Below are positions 52,416-62,740 of a stretch of 64,000 bases of DNA, piece after piece. A program made the position numbers and the translations under genes. Every line of letters starts with the position of its first letter. Position 1 is the stretch's first letter. Source of the stretch: Cryoendolithus antarcticus (Eukaryota > Ascomycota > Dothideomycetes > Cladosporiales > Cladosporiaceae); the NCBI GenBank assembly GCA_002077065.1, contig NAJO01000040.1, positions 186,001 to 250,000 of the forward strand. Reading direction: 5' to 3'. The notes beneath the pieces were generated by a model. The model had not been told where the DNA came from. It saw only the letters and a list, made by a program, of their open reading frames with translations, and made no database searches.

Positions 52416-53550
52416 CTTGGCGGTATTGTGTGGGTGTAGAGGTTCTCGACGTCGTTATCTAGTCGCTCACATTTGAGTAACGCCGCAGTGTCGGCAAATT
52501 CTGGTGCAGCTTGTGGGAGCGCCAAGAGTTCGGGACGCTTCCGCTAGCTCGAGAGCATCTGAAGATTTCACGACTTCGAGCTTCCTCTCTTCTTCGACAG
52601 CCAATATCAGCGCCACGCCATCGCCGACGCGATTCTGCGAGAGGTCTTCACCGGCTCGTGACGTTGAGAATATTATGCACGCTCTGCAAGTTCGACTCTC
52701 GGCGACTGCCTTGTCGCGTCCAGAAACGCGTTCGACATACCCTTCGCTGAGCATACTCGAGGCTAATTGCGCACCGATGAAAGCAGATGCTACCTCATGC
52801 TTTAGCTACTAGCCACAATATGCTGAAGTATATGTGTCCGAATGGTCAGTTCAATCCCTTCTTTCCCACCTCCTCGAATGATGTTTATCAATTGCATTTT
52901 TCTGGCAACCTCTTATGTCAGAGACGCTTCGCGTCTCGATGATCTAAATGGACTCTGACCCGACCTCAAATACATTACCATGCTTGCACTATAGAAGCGG
53001 ACCATGTTGCTGACCAGACTGACAGATTTCAACGTCTGAGCTCCCCCATCTCTTGTCCGAATGTCGTGCGAGCCGTGCGATCAGATCTCTGGTGTCGGAC
53101 GATTGCCTTGAGTCGCCAGCTTGAGCCAGGTGATTCTCGGTGAGACTTCTGCGGCTCGTAATCGATCTGGCACGCCATCGCTTCGTTGCATGCGCGCTCA
53201 GTGAGCGAAATGAAGAAGTCGTTGTGATGAGGCTGATCCGCTGCTCAAGATTCGCGACATTCATATCCCGCACGCGAGATCTCTGTACTCTCTCACGTAG
53301 ATCATCTCAATAAACCCAATCATGGGATCCAAGTACCAGCTTCATATTTCAATCTCTTCGATACCTCACGGCCTCTCCATATTGTATCACTGCCGCAGTT
53401 TACCCGTCGTGACGCGGAGAAGCGACGATCGGTGTGGGGAAAGCTCCTGCCGCCATCTCACGATGCAAGTGATGGTCGGTTGACAACATGGTACCTTGCA
53501 GCTAGCATCGTGCTGTGAACTCTGATCATTCTTCACCTCAACCCGCGATC
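52416..53550. other. Intergenic, divergent
   Basis: About 1.1 kb between RPS13 and the alpha-mannosidase. Frames at 52467-52754 (minus) and 52504-52812 (plus) are mutually antisense and featureless. No RNA gene seen. Confidence 0.4.
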
Positions 53551-56500
53551 ATGGGTGGCGATAAGAATCGCAATATGGCGTTACAGTCCACAGCAACATA
53601 TCCTCAGCTAGCAGTGAGACCTGTCGGTAAGCAGATCCACCAGCTGTACCGCGATCGACTTGGTCAATTCACCGACAATGGGCAATACAAGGAGCAGGGG
53701 CTCCTTGCCAAGCTGTACGATGGACGTCTGAACGGCGAGGAGAATGTCAAGCTCTCCGTCTGGGATGCCCCCGATCTTACCCGCCCGACATTCGACGAGG
53801 CTACGAAGAGGAGTAATGAGTATAGGAAGACCAAGATCGGCGAGTCGTTTGGACCAAGTTGGAGCACGCATTGGTTCAAGGTGCAGTTCAAGCTCCCGTA
53901 TGACTGGACATACAAGCCGCAGGTCGAGCTTCACTGGGATGCCAATAATGAAGGACTCGTGTGGACACACGATGGCAGACCACTTCAGGGCCTGACCGGA
54001 GGCGGCGAGCGAGTCGAGTGGGTTGTGCCCAAAGAGTATCGAGACTATGACAAGTGGCACACTATATACATCGAGATGGCGTGCAATGGCATGTTCGGCA
54101 ATGCACCTGGCGGAGACAGCATCCAGCCACCAAACCCGAACAAGTACTTCGCGCTCGGACAGGCGGACCTCGTCAGTGTCAATCTCGACGCACGAGGACT
54201 GTTCTACGACTTCTGGATCATCGGTGATGCAGCGCGCGAGTTCGGGCAGGACAGCTGGGAAGAGCACCAAGCTTTGCAGGTATGCAATGAGATCATGGAC
54301 TGCTTCATCACGGGCGAGGGCAGCAATTCATGCCTCAAAGACTGCAGAGAGATCGCGAAGAAATACCTCGGTGATGATGTCGACTCGGCGAAGGTGTACG
54401 ATAATGACAATGAGGCGCTGATCAGTGGTATCGGACACTGCCACATCGATACGTGCTGGCTGTGGCCATGGGCAGAGACCAAGCGTAAGATCGCTCGCAG
54501 CTGGTCGAACCAGTGTGACCTGCTAGACAGATACCCAGAGCATCGCTTCTGTGCGTCGCAAGCACAGCAGTATAAGTGGCTTGAGCAGCTGTACCCGTAT
54601 GCTTACGATCGTGTCAAGACCCACGTCAAGAAAGGTACCTTCCACCCAATTGGAGGTAGTTGGGTGGAACACGACACGAACATGCCGTCTGGCGAGTCGC
54701 TTGTGCGGCAATTCGTATACGGCCAAAGATACTTCGAAAGTCGATTCGGCGAACGGTGCAAGACCTTTTGGCTGCCCGACACCTTTGGCTACTCAACTCA
54801 GCTGCCTCAGCTCTGTCGGCTGGCTGGCATGACTCGATTCTTCACGCAGAAACTCAGCTGGAATAACATCAACAATTTCCCGCACACGACCTTCAACTGG
54901 GTCTCACTCGATGGCAGCCAAGTCATTTGCCACATGGCGCCTGCCGAGACCTACACTGCTGAAGCTCACTTCGGAGATGTCAATCGCAGTGTGACACAGC
55001 ACAAGTCGATGGACCAAGATCCGACAAGTCTGCTCGTCTTCGGCAAAGGTGACGGTGGTGGTGGTCCGACTTTTGGGCACATTGAAAAGCTGCGACGGTG
55101 CCGAGGACTTGCGGACAAGATCGGCAAGCTCCCTCGTGTCACCATGGGTGAGAGCGTAGACGACTTCTTCGACCGCCTGGAGAAGAAGGCGACGGATGGT
55201 ACTGTAGACTTCGTCACCTGGTACGGTGAGCTTTACTTCGAGCTGCATCGCGGAACATACACCACGCAAGCGAACAACAAGCGCAACAATCGCAAGTCTG
55301 AGATCCTATTACACGATATCGAGTACTTCGCTACGCTGGCCACTGTGTCTGGGGCGAAAGGCTACAAGTATCCGAAGAAGGGCATCGATGCGATGTGGGA
55401 GAACGTGTTGCTCTGCCAATTCCATGATTGTTTGCCAGGGAGCTGCATCGAGATGTGCTACGATGACTCGAACGAGCTGTACGCTAAAGTGTTCTTCACT
55501 GGCGAGCAGTTGCTCGCCGACGCACTGGAAGCACTTGGCTTCAATGACAAGACTGCAAAGAACTCGCAAGACGTTGGCATCAACACTCTCGGCTGGGACC
55601 GACAAAGCAGCATCATAACCGTAGAGGACACCAATAAGATCACTAGTGGTGTTACCAACAGCCGTCTGATGTATCTTGATCCCAGCGAGAGATCAGCACT
55701 GCCTCTTGTCTTCCTCACAGAGGCTGAAGCAGGTGTATACGTTCTCGAGAACGCCGACTTGCGGGTTGCTGTCAAAGACGGCGTGATTACCAGCCTGTAT
55801 GACCGCAACGCGAAGCGTGAGCTCGTGCCGAAGGGCGGCAAGGTCAATCAGCTCGTCATCTTCGATGACAAGCCGCTTTATTGGCAGGCATGGGACGTCG
55901 AAGTGTTCCATCTAAACTCGCGCAAGGAGCTCAAGGCAGCAAGTCCCACCACCATCAGCGAGAACACACCGCATCGAGTCTCAATCAGTACCCTCACAAA
56001 CATCTCCGATAAGTCTTGGATCCGAACCACGATCTCACTCTCCGCCGCTCCGTCCACTCTCGACTCGTCCTCTAAGCGCTCCTCCCAGCTCGAGGTTTCC
56101 GCTGAAGTCGAATGGCATGAGACGATGAAGTTCCTCAAGGTCGAGTTTCCCACCAACATCGTCAACACCGAGGCTTCCTACGAAACCCAATTCGGCATCG
56201 TGCGCCGACCGACGCATTACAACACCTCTTGGGACATGGCCAAGTTCGAAGTCTGCTGTCACAAGTGGGCGGACCTCAGCGAGCACGGCTACGGTCTTAG
56301 CATCCTCAACGATAGCAAGTACGGCTTCGCGACGTGCGGAAGCCTCATGCGGTTGAGCTTACTACGTGCGCCTAAAGCGCCGGATGCTCACGCCGATATG
56401 GGCAAGCATCACATCAACTGGGCTATCTTGCCGCACGTGGGCGCGCTGGACGACAGGACTGTACGAGCAGGCTACGAGTTCAATTATCCCGTTCACGTTG

Positions 56501-56850
56501 CCACGCACCCTGAGCCTCGAACTATCCAGCATCTTCTGTCAGCCTTCCGACTCACGCCAGACTCGAGCAATAGTCTGGTGCTCGATACTATAAAGCGCGG
56601 CGAAGACGATGAGGATGCTTCGAATGGCGACATGCCGGCTAAGAAGGGGAAGCATGTCATTCTGAGGATTTACGATAGTCTGGGTGGAACAAGCCGGGGC
56701 ACTGTAAATCTGGGCCCGATCAAAGTCAGCAAGGCGTGGAAAGTCAACTTGCTTGAAGATGAGCTCGAGGAGGCAGTGCTAGGAAAGAATGGGCTGGAAG
56801 TTGAGCTGAGGGCATTCGAAGTGGGGAGCTGGAAGCTACTGTTGGTTTGA
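53551..56850 (+). CDS. AMS1: Class II alpha-mannosidase, GH38 (Ams1-like)
   Basis: Degrades free oligomannosides in vacuole and cytosol. 1099 aa, single exon, close to yeast Ams1. The catalytic domain has GHCHIDTCWLWPW (about residue 294, zinc His and Asp), WVEHDTNMPSGES, WLPDTFGYS with the nucleophile Asp near residue 410, and CQFHDCLPGSCIEMCY (zinc His). The N-terminal region includes WSTHWFKVQFKLP, and beta-sandwich domains form the C-terminus (VEWHETMKFLKVEFP, YDMAKFE-like DMAKFEVCCHKWADLSEHGY). No signal peptide, in keeping with Ams1, which reaches the vacuole by the Cvt route. The start MGGDKNRN is the first in-frame ATG. Confidence 0.95.
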   Translation: MGGDKNRNMALQSTATYPQLAVRPVGKQIHQLYRDRLGQFTDNGQYKEQGLLAKLYDGRLNGEENVKLSVWDAPDLTRPTFDEATKRSNEYRKTKIGESFGPSWSTHWFKVQFKLPYDWTYKPQVELHWDANNEGLVWTHDGRPLQGLTGGGERVEWVVPKEYRDYDKWHTIYIEMACNGMFGNAPGGDSIQPPNPNKYFALGQADLVSVNLDARGLFYDFWIIGDAAREFGQDSWEEHQALQVCNEIMDCFITGEGSNSCLKDCREIAKKYLGDDVDSAKVYDNDNEALISGIGHCHIDTCWLWPWAETKRKIARSWSNQCDLLDRYPEHRFCASQAQQYKWLEQLYPYAYDRVKTHVKKGTFHPIGGSWVEHDTNMPSGESLVRQFVYGQRYFESRFGERCKTFWLPDTFGYSTQLPQLCRLAGMTRFFTQKLSWNNINNFPHTTFNWVSLDGSQVICHMAPAETYTAEAHFGDVNRSVTQHKSMDQDPTSLLVFGKGDGGGGPTFGHIEKLRRCRGLADKIGKLPRVTMGESVDDFFDRLEKKATDGTVDFVTWYGELYFELHRGTYTTQANNKRNNRKSEILLHDIEYFATLATVSGAKGYKYPKKGIDAMWENVLLCQFHDCLPGSCIEMCYDDSNELYAKVFFTGEQLLADALEALGFNDKTAKNSQDVGINTLGWDRQSSIITVEDTNKITSGVTNSRLMYLDPSERSALPLVFLTEAEAGVYVLENADLRVAVKDGVITSLYDRNAKRELVPKGGKVNQLVIFDDKPLYWQAWDVEVFHLNSRKELKAASPTTISENTPHRVSISTLTNISDKSWIRTTISLSAAPSTLDSSSKRSSQLEVSAEVEWHETMKFLKVEFPTNIVNTEASYETQFGIVRRPTHYNTSWDMAKFEVCCHKWADLSEHGYGLSILNDSKYGFATCGSLMRLSLLRAPKAPDAHADMGKHHINWAILPHVGALDDRTVRAGYEFNYPVHVATHPEPRTIQHLLSAFRLTPDSSNSLVLDTIKRGEDDEDASNGDMPAKKGKHVILRIYDSLGGTSRGTVNLGPIKVSKAWKVNLLEDELEEAVLGKNGLEVELRAFEVGSWKLLLV

Positions 56851-57335
56851 TCGGGGAGAGGGGAGCGGCATAACGGGCATACGCATATATACGAGATAGT
56901 TTCTATACGACATAACAAGGCATGACAAGAATCAACAAGCTTCTTGCATCAGCTCATGCCGATTGAGGCTTGCGTTTCCGATACCACCCTCAGTGATCTC
57001 ACCTCAGCTGTTGCGCTTTACACGTCAGCTGCGACCGATGAGCTGCGAACGGAGTTTGGCCCCAATTGTCAACGAGCGTCGAGAACAGTTTGGATAGTCG
57101 GTGATGTCTGGACTCATACCGGTCACAAATGCTACATGTAGTCATGGCGAACAGCCACGGCTGATATCAGGCGCACCACGTTGGGGCCGCGCCCATCGTT
57201 CTATATACTGAGCACACCGGCGTCGGCGCTCGCGGGATAGAGCTGCCCACCGCTTGCTCCCATCTCTCTAGTCCAGTCAGAGATCCGGCCGTGCTTTGGA
57301 CTTCCTGCCTTCTTACTTCACAGTACAGCTCAGTC
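56851..57335. other. Intergenic
   Basis: Between two rightward genes. A C/T-rich tract at about 57225-57330 precedes the SnoaL-like start. No gene seen. Confidence 0.4.
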
Positions 57336-57829
57336 ATGCCTTTAATTCTCGAGAACCAGAAGAGTCTCGTGGCGACGATGCTCAAGCAAGAGGAGACTTG
57401 GGACCTCTCAGCCATATTTGCCCTCCGCACCCCAGACTTTACCCACAACCTCCTTCCCGCTGACATTGGCGGGCCATCACGCAACTAAAGATGAGTCTCG
57501 ACAGCTCTATGAAACACTGAAGCCGTTTTGGAAGACCTATAAAGTATTACAGTTTCCATGAAATTGCAAATTACCCCTAGGACTGACCGTGAGCTGTGCA
57601 GGTAACCAAGCACGCCGAGATACATGATGTCGACGAGCGCAAAGCAGCACTGCATACTTTCTCTAGCGCCGAGACCACTGTTGGCCATTTCGAGATGGAG
57701 ACTATGTGGTTCCTTGCCTTCAATGAGGACGGGACTAAGATCAAGGTCCTGACCGAGCTGGTGGACTCAAGGTCTGTTGCTGAATTGTTTGTGAAGATCG
57801 AGGCAAAGAAGAAGGAGTCTGCGGCATAG
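57336..57829 (+). pseudogene. SnoaL-like (NTF2-fold) protein with a 1-nt frameshift
   Basis: Exon 1 from 57336 reads MPLILENQKSLVATMLKQEE then WDLSAIFALRTPDFTHNLLP, then ADIGGPSRN followed by TAA at 57486. Skipping one base (T57486) continues KDESRQLYETLKPFWKTYK up to a donor at 57544. A 58-nt intron (GTATTA...GGACTGACC...GTGCAG) leads to exon 2 from 57602: VTKHAEIHDVDERKAALHTF then FLAFNEDGTKIKVLTELVDS. This is the usual layout of short fungal SnoaL-like proteins (about 145 aa, W-D near the start, HQ/HN, FNEDGTKI). No intron explains the frame break. Either a recent pseudogene or a sequence error. Enzymatic role unknown. Confidence 0.6.
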
Positions 57830-58230
57830 ACGAACCCGATTGCCTACCTCGAGTATTGCATCACACGCACAACAGCGAACGGGCAATCTGGCTGCTGGTG
57901 AAGAAGTCTTATCAAAGCACACAATATGACCAATATCGATCATGCTCGTCTCTCTTGAAATCACAGATACCGCGGTGGCTCTTCAGCTGAAGTGACAAGC
58001 CTCGATAGGGCGATGCGATGTGTGCAATTGAGTTGACGATCATGAATGATGGCCTGGGTGTGACGAAGCTGTGATTAGTAACAAGGTCGAGCTAGCTGTA
58101 CTTAGCGCCGATCAGGGTAGCGAGCCGAGAAGGCCGAGACCGAGACACAACATCTTTCCTTCGACTCAGATGTACATGTGTCAGCCGTGTGCATTTTCGT
58201 GCTAAAGCGTGCACTGGGGAGGCCGCATCG
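57830..58230. other. Intergenic
   Basis: Promoter side of the Zn2Cys6 gene. No feature seen. Confidence 0.4.
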
Positions 58231-60105
58231 ATGGAAGCTCCAACGCAACCGAGCAGTACCAGTCCACCATCACAGAAACGTCAAAGGGCAAAACAAGCTT
58301 GCGAGCCATGTCGTTTACGAAAGCGAAGATGTGATGGCAATTCGCCATGCAACATGTGCACCCAGTTTGAGTACCAATGCTACTTCGAAAAGCATCCGCG
58401 GAAACGGAGCAAGCTCGTCGAGGCAGACGCTGTTGAAAATGGCATTTCTCCCACGAAAGCTGCTCCTCGGCCAACTCCACCTCGAGAGGAGCGGCCAAGT
58501 CTGGAGGACATGTCTAAAGTGCGGTCCATGGAGGCGAACTCTGGTCTAGTGTTCACGAAGCAGCTCGGGATGAGACTGGATGCATCTGCTGGACCGAAGC
58601 TCTTCACATTCGGCTGGAATTTGGCGAATGGATCTAAGACTGAGCCGATAGAAAGGCCGGTCACGGACTACCTGACGCTGGACCAAATTCTCGGAGCTGC
58701 GAAGACTTACTTCAGGTCCATCCACAAAATGTATGGCATGGTTGAGCAGGATTGGTTCTTGGACGAGGTCCGCCTCAGGTACTCCAGTCAAGCAGCGGTG
58801 CAATGTCCCGACCATCTGATGGCAAATGTAGCCGGTCTAGGCATACTGTTCGGCCCTTCAGGCCTCGAGTCCATACTCCCCGGTCTCATAGAATCTGCTA
58901 GACTAGCGCTCGAAAGCACGAGCACCATGCAACCGCCCACCATCTGGGACGTGCAGTCCTTCACGTTGCGGACTATATACTTACGCGCCACTGGTCACCC
59001 GCATGCTTGCTGGCTTGCAAGTAGCGTGGCAATGCATCTCATTGAGTCTTGTGGTCTACATCAAGAGTTGAGTAACAGCGCTCTATACCTACCTCGGGGC
59101 AATGAGGCCAAGATAGATCCTTGCACACAACGACGCACTTTCTGGCTGACTCGCATGCTGAACACCTGGGTCTCATTCGAGTACGGTCGCACGCGTGTCG
59201 CGCTCCGAGGCATCACCTGCCAGCTTCCTTTATACAGAGATGGCGACTGGACGCGCGAGTACCTTGACCTCTACGGCATCTCCATCTCCCTCGACCCCGA
59301 ATGCACTTCCGATAAGCCCGGCCAATGGGAAGACTTCCTCTCCCAACTCGAACGCTACGAGTCAGCACACGAATGCATCGAGCTTTCACGAACCAACCTG
59401 GGCTTCGCAGCCTACCGCCGAATACGCCTCGCCAACCCCAATGTACCCAACAACATCATCAACCGCATCATAAATCTCGGTCTGGCCGGGTTGAAGGCTG
59501 CCGCTAGCCTCGCACACGAAGGCTTCCCCTGGTGGCACGTAGGCAACATCCCGTTCCTCTGCATTTGCATCTTCCTAGCGATGGACACTCGGGAGTCGCT
59601 CTCGCAGATCAGCACAGCAATGCGCACGCTCGAGCTAGTTGCATCCCGATTCGATACGAGAGCCATGAAAGAAGCATTGAAGACAGCACGCTTCCTTGTC
59701 CGGCTATCGAAGAGGAAGAAGGAGGAAGACTCCGATATTCTCGGCCAGTCGCTTCGAAAAGACATTGTCGACTCCGAGCCCCTGTCAGAAACCGAGCGCA
59801 AAGTTCCAAAGCCCACCGCTACCCATCCGCCGGCACAACATCCCGCACATCCCCTATCGCAAACTCAGACGCAGCCACAGACTCACCAGCAACCCGAAGC
59901 CCAGCCTCCACTTCCCCAAGTCCCGCTGCCAGACGCGAATGAATGGCTATACAACATGTCTGTGCTTGGGCCGGGACCGCAATCGACTAGTAGCGGCGAG
60001 GATTGGAATATGGAGTATCTGAATAACTCGGACTACAATTGGAATTTCTTTCTGCAGCAGGATATACCGGCTTTCGAGGGATTGGCGCCGGATGGGATGA
60101 TGTGA
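58231..60105 (+). CDS. Zn2Cys6 transcription factor
   Basis: 624 aa, single exon. The binuclear cluster has cysteines 24, 27, 34, 40, 43 and 50 (ACEPCRLRKRRCDGNSPC, then NMCTQFEYQC), followed by the basic KHPRKRSK linker. The fungal_trans middle homology region spans about residues 150-420 (LDQILGAAKTYFRSIHKMYG, TLRTIYLRATGHPHACWLAS, MHLIESCGLHQE, RRTFWLTRMLNTWVSFEYGR). The P/Q-rich segment near 545-585 and the acidic, aromatic C-terminus (DWNMEYLNNSDYNWNFFLQQ) look like an activation domain. Nuclear regulator; target genes unknown. An in-frame GTG upstream is not used; the start is MEAPTQPSS. Confidence 0.92.
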   Translation: MEAPTQPSSTSPPSQKRQRAKQACEPCRLRKRRCDGNSPCNMCTQFEYQCYFEKHPRKRSKLVEADAVENGISPTKAAPRPTPPREERPSLEDMSKVRSMEANSGLVFTKQLGMRLDASAGPKLFTFGWNLANGSKTEPIERPVTDYLTLDQILGAAKTYFRSIHKMYGMVEQDWFLDEVRLRYSSQAAVQCPDHLMANVAGLGILFGPSGLESILPGLIESARLALESTSTMQPPTIWDVQSFTLRTIYLRATGHPHACWLASSVAMHLIESCGLHQELSNSALYLPRGNEAKIDPCTQRRTFWLTRMLNTWVSFEYGRTRVALRGITCQLPLYRDGDWTREYLDLYGISISLDPECTSDKPGQWEDFLSQLERYESAHECIELSRTNLGFAAYRRIRLANPNVPNNIINRIINLGLAGLKAAASLAHEGFPWWHVGNIPFLCICIFLAMDTRESLSQISTAMRTLELVASRFDTRAMKEALKTARFLVRLSKRKKEEDSDILGQSLRKDIVDSEPLSETERKVPKPTATHPPAQHPAHPLSQTQTQPQTHQQPEAQPPLPQVPLPDANEWLYNMSVLGPGPQSTSSGEDWNMEYLNNSDYNWNFFLQQDIPAFEGLAPDGMM

Positions 60106-60321
60106 GAACATGTAGTAATCGCCAGGTGAACCGGGGCTGGTGCGTATATGTGCATAGCTGCGTCCTCGCACATATTTCAGCGTCCATAGCAATGATCGGA
60201 CGAACAGCGACGGTCTCGATCAAGCTACTGTCGAGCGACCTGCTCTGCCTGAAGCTGATTCAATATCACTACCACTCCCACCTCATCCCCACCCCTCGCC
60301 AATCAACTCCTCAAGACTCCA

Positions 60322-62263
60322 CTAAGGTCGCGCCCTCTTCCCACCCCCTCCATCCCCCTCGTCATCCGCCCCTCGCTTCCCCTCCTCACTCCTCGCGCCG
60401 CCGTTCCCGTTGCCGCTGCTCACACCACTTCCCCACCCCTGCCCAGCCACGACCGGCGTCTGGAAGTTCAGCGGACTAGGCAGCATATCCCCTCCGCCAC
60501 CTCCACTCCGGCCAAACCCCCACTCAGGGTAGAAGGAGCTGGGACTGGGGAGTAAATTGTCGTTCATGAATCTTGACGGTAAGGCGGACATGGGCGTTTC
60601 AATGTGATTCGCGTCTCGGTCTCGGGCGTGCGGGTTCGTGCTCATGGGTGGTGCGGGGCGGGCAAAGGGGTTTGGTGGGCCTTGAGCGCCGGCGCTGAGG
60701 AGGGCGTTGGCAGAAGGTGAGGGTGGTGGGAGGACGACGTGGTGTTGCTGCGGATTCGGAGGATGGGAAGGATGAGAGGTGGAGGCGTCGGAGGCGTCGG
60801 CTGTGTTGCCTTCGTCTCCTGAGGCTTCGCTGGGAATTTGGACTGTGAGGCGGGGACGCTTGGCTTCGGATTGGGAGGTGTTTGAGCGGGTTGGTGGGTT
60901 GATGATCGGTGTGCTGCCTGTTCGCTGGGGTGGTCGTGGAGATCGCATGGGCTGTTGTGGGCGAGGTGAGGTGCCATTAGGTCTGTCGCGTTGCATGGCT
61001 GCCACATCAATCGAAGCTGATCGCGGGCCTCCACCTTCGATCTTAATCGCGGATTGCTCTGGAGCACCTGATGTGCCCCAATGCTGGGCTAGCAGTGATC
61101 TGCTATCGTCAATCGGAGTGAAGATGCTATGTTGCGCACGTGCAGGTAATGGCTTGGGCTGTGGCAGCGGCGGGCTCGTAAACTGCTGCTGGCTCGGCTG
61201 TGACGATGGCATCGGCCTCTGTTGTTGCTGCATCTGTGGCGAGGGATGCGCTCCATGATGTGGCGGTGGCTGTAGACGATCGTTCGAAACGTTCCGCTGC
61301 ATCTGCGCCTGTGGTGGAGGAGCCGGCTGTTGCTGCTGCTGAGGGAATGCTGGTGGTCCCGACTGCCTCCTGTTCTCCTGCATCACGACCTGCGTCATGC
61401 TGGGATGTTGTGGATGCTGCGGGTGATGCGGTGGATATGGTGGAGGGTATGTCGCCAGAACCTGTGGTCGCTGTTGCATTTGCGCCTGGGCTGCAGCCTG
61501 GGGATTGTAAAAGGGCGGATTAGGAGTGTATGCATAGCTCACAGGCTGCGGCGGACCTTGCGTGTGCTGTGGGTGACCTGGAGGCACAAGATTCGAGCTA
61601 GTCCTGCGCAGATGTTGAGGTGGCTGAACAGGGTGTTGTGATGTCCGTGATGATGGTCGACTGCCACCTGGAGGGAGTGGTGACGGCACGCGCTGGAACT
61701 GAGGCATCGATCCGTTCCCTATTGGTGGCGATCCTCCTGGTGTACCCTGCCGCACTTGTTGGAATGCAGGATGACTGTGCATACCCGGTGTCTGCATCAT
61801 GGGGTGCTGGTCTGGTGTTCCCCTCTCCTCTCCGCCATCCTGCCCGTCAATGTCGTCGTCGTCGTCGTCATCGTCGCCACCACCTCGCTTGTCCACGAAG
61901 TCGGCAGGGCCTTTGTGCTCGTGAGCGCCGGCATACTTGAAGGCTGTCAGTACGCATGTCCGCTTCCTACGGACCAGTGTACACCCACATATTGGAACCT
62001 TCCGACCAGCTCGTTGATATCCCCTGACGAGTACTCATGTAGCTTCTTGTTGTGACCGAAGATAATGACAGCGACATCGACCGAACACAGTACGGATAAC
62101 TCATGTGCCTTCTTGAACAATCCACCTTTGCGCTTTAGGAAGGTCACTGACCTATGAGGACCATCTGGTCAGCATGCAGCACAAAGCAGCAGGAGCGATG
62201 GTGTCGCGCATACCTGTTCCGGTCGTCCTTTATAGGCTTGATCTCAATCTTGCGCCGTCCCAT
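60322..62263 (-). CDS. RLM1: MADS-box transcription factor, Rlm1/MEF2 type
   Basis: Acts at the end of the cell-wall-integrity MAP-kinase pathway in yeast. Model complement(join(60322..61935, 61989..62151, 62214..62263)), 608 aa. The MADS domain (residues 1-58) is assembled from two exons: [16 protein letters not shown], then [20 protein letters not shown] and [28 protein letters not shown] is MEF2-like. Exon 3 begins [13 protein letters not shown], a block shared by fungal Rlm1 proteins, then an acidic run of eight Asp encoded by a GAC/GAT microsatellite. The rest is P/Q/H-rich and likely transactivating, ending with a basic KRARP tail. Introns are 53 and 62 nt. MAP-kinase docking is inferred from orthology only. 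Confidence 0.92.
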
Positions 62264-62740
62264 CGTGCCGTCCGACCTTCTCGAAGGCACGTGGCTTCTC
62301 TGCCCTAAGGAGAGCTATCCTTAGAACACGTCCAGTCTTCGCTTCTCGTCGCAACGCTCCAACAACCTCCTTTCTTGCTTTATCTTCACAACGACGGCAC
62401 GGCACCTCCCTGATATGCCCACGCACGCGTGCGATACTCCCTCGTCGCGTCCCTGACGACTGCAGAATAATGCCGGCGAATGACGATGAGGCTTCACATG
62501 CCAAAGGCTTGTGGTTCTAATAATACCTACTTACATCGCGACGGATGAGGGTAGAGGAGGGGATTTGAGTGGCTGAGCGTGGAGACGGCGCGGTGGAATG
62601 TTTGGCCGGCTGAGGAACGCCACATATCTGCCAGCGATATCCTGGCTTCGAGTAACGGTTTGTCTCATGGAGCTCTGAGGCGTATGGGCACTATATGAAA
62701 GCGTAGAATATCCGAAGCGCTTCACGAGATCACTGTGCGT
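62264..62740. other. Intergenic
   Basis: RLM1 promoter side and OGG1 3' flank. Small frames at 62244-62504 and 62531-62725 (minus) lack features. Confidence 0.4.

Noticed and set aside
53608..54270. 220-residue minus-strand frame inside the alpha-mannosidase
   Set aside because: Antisense shadow of a strongly conserved GH38 gene, with no features of its own.
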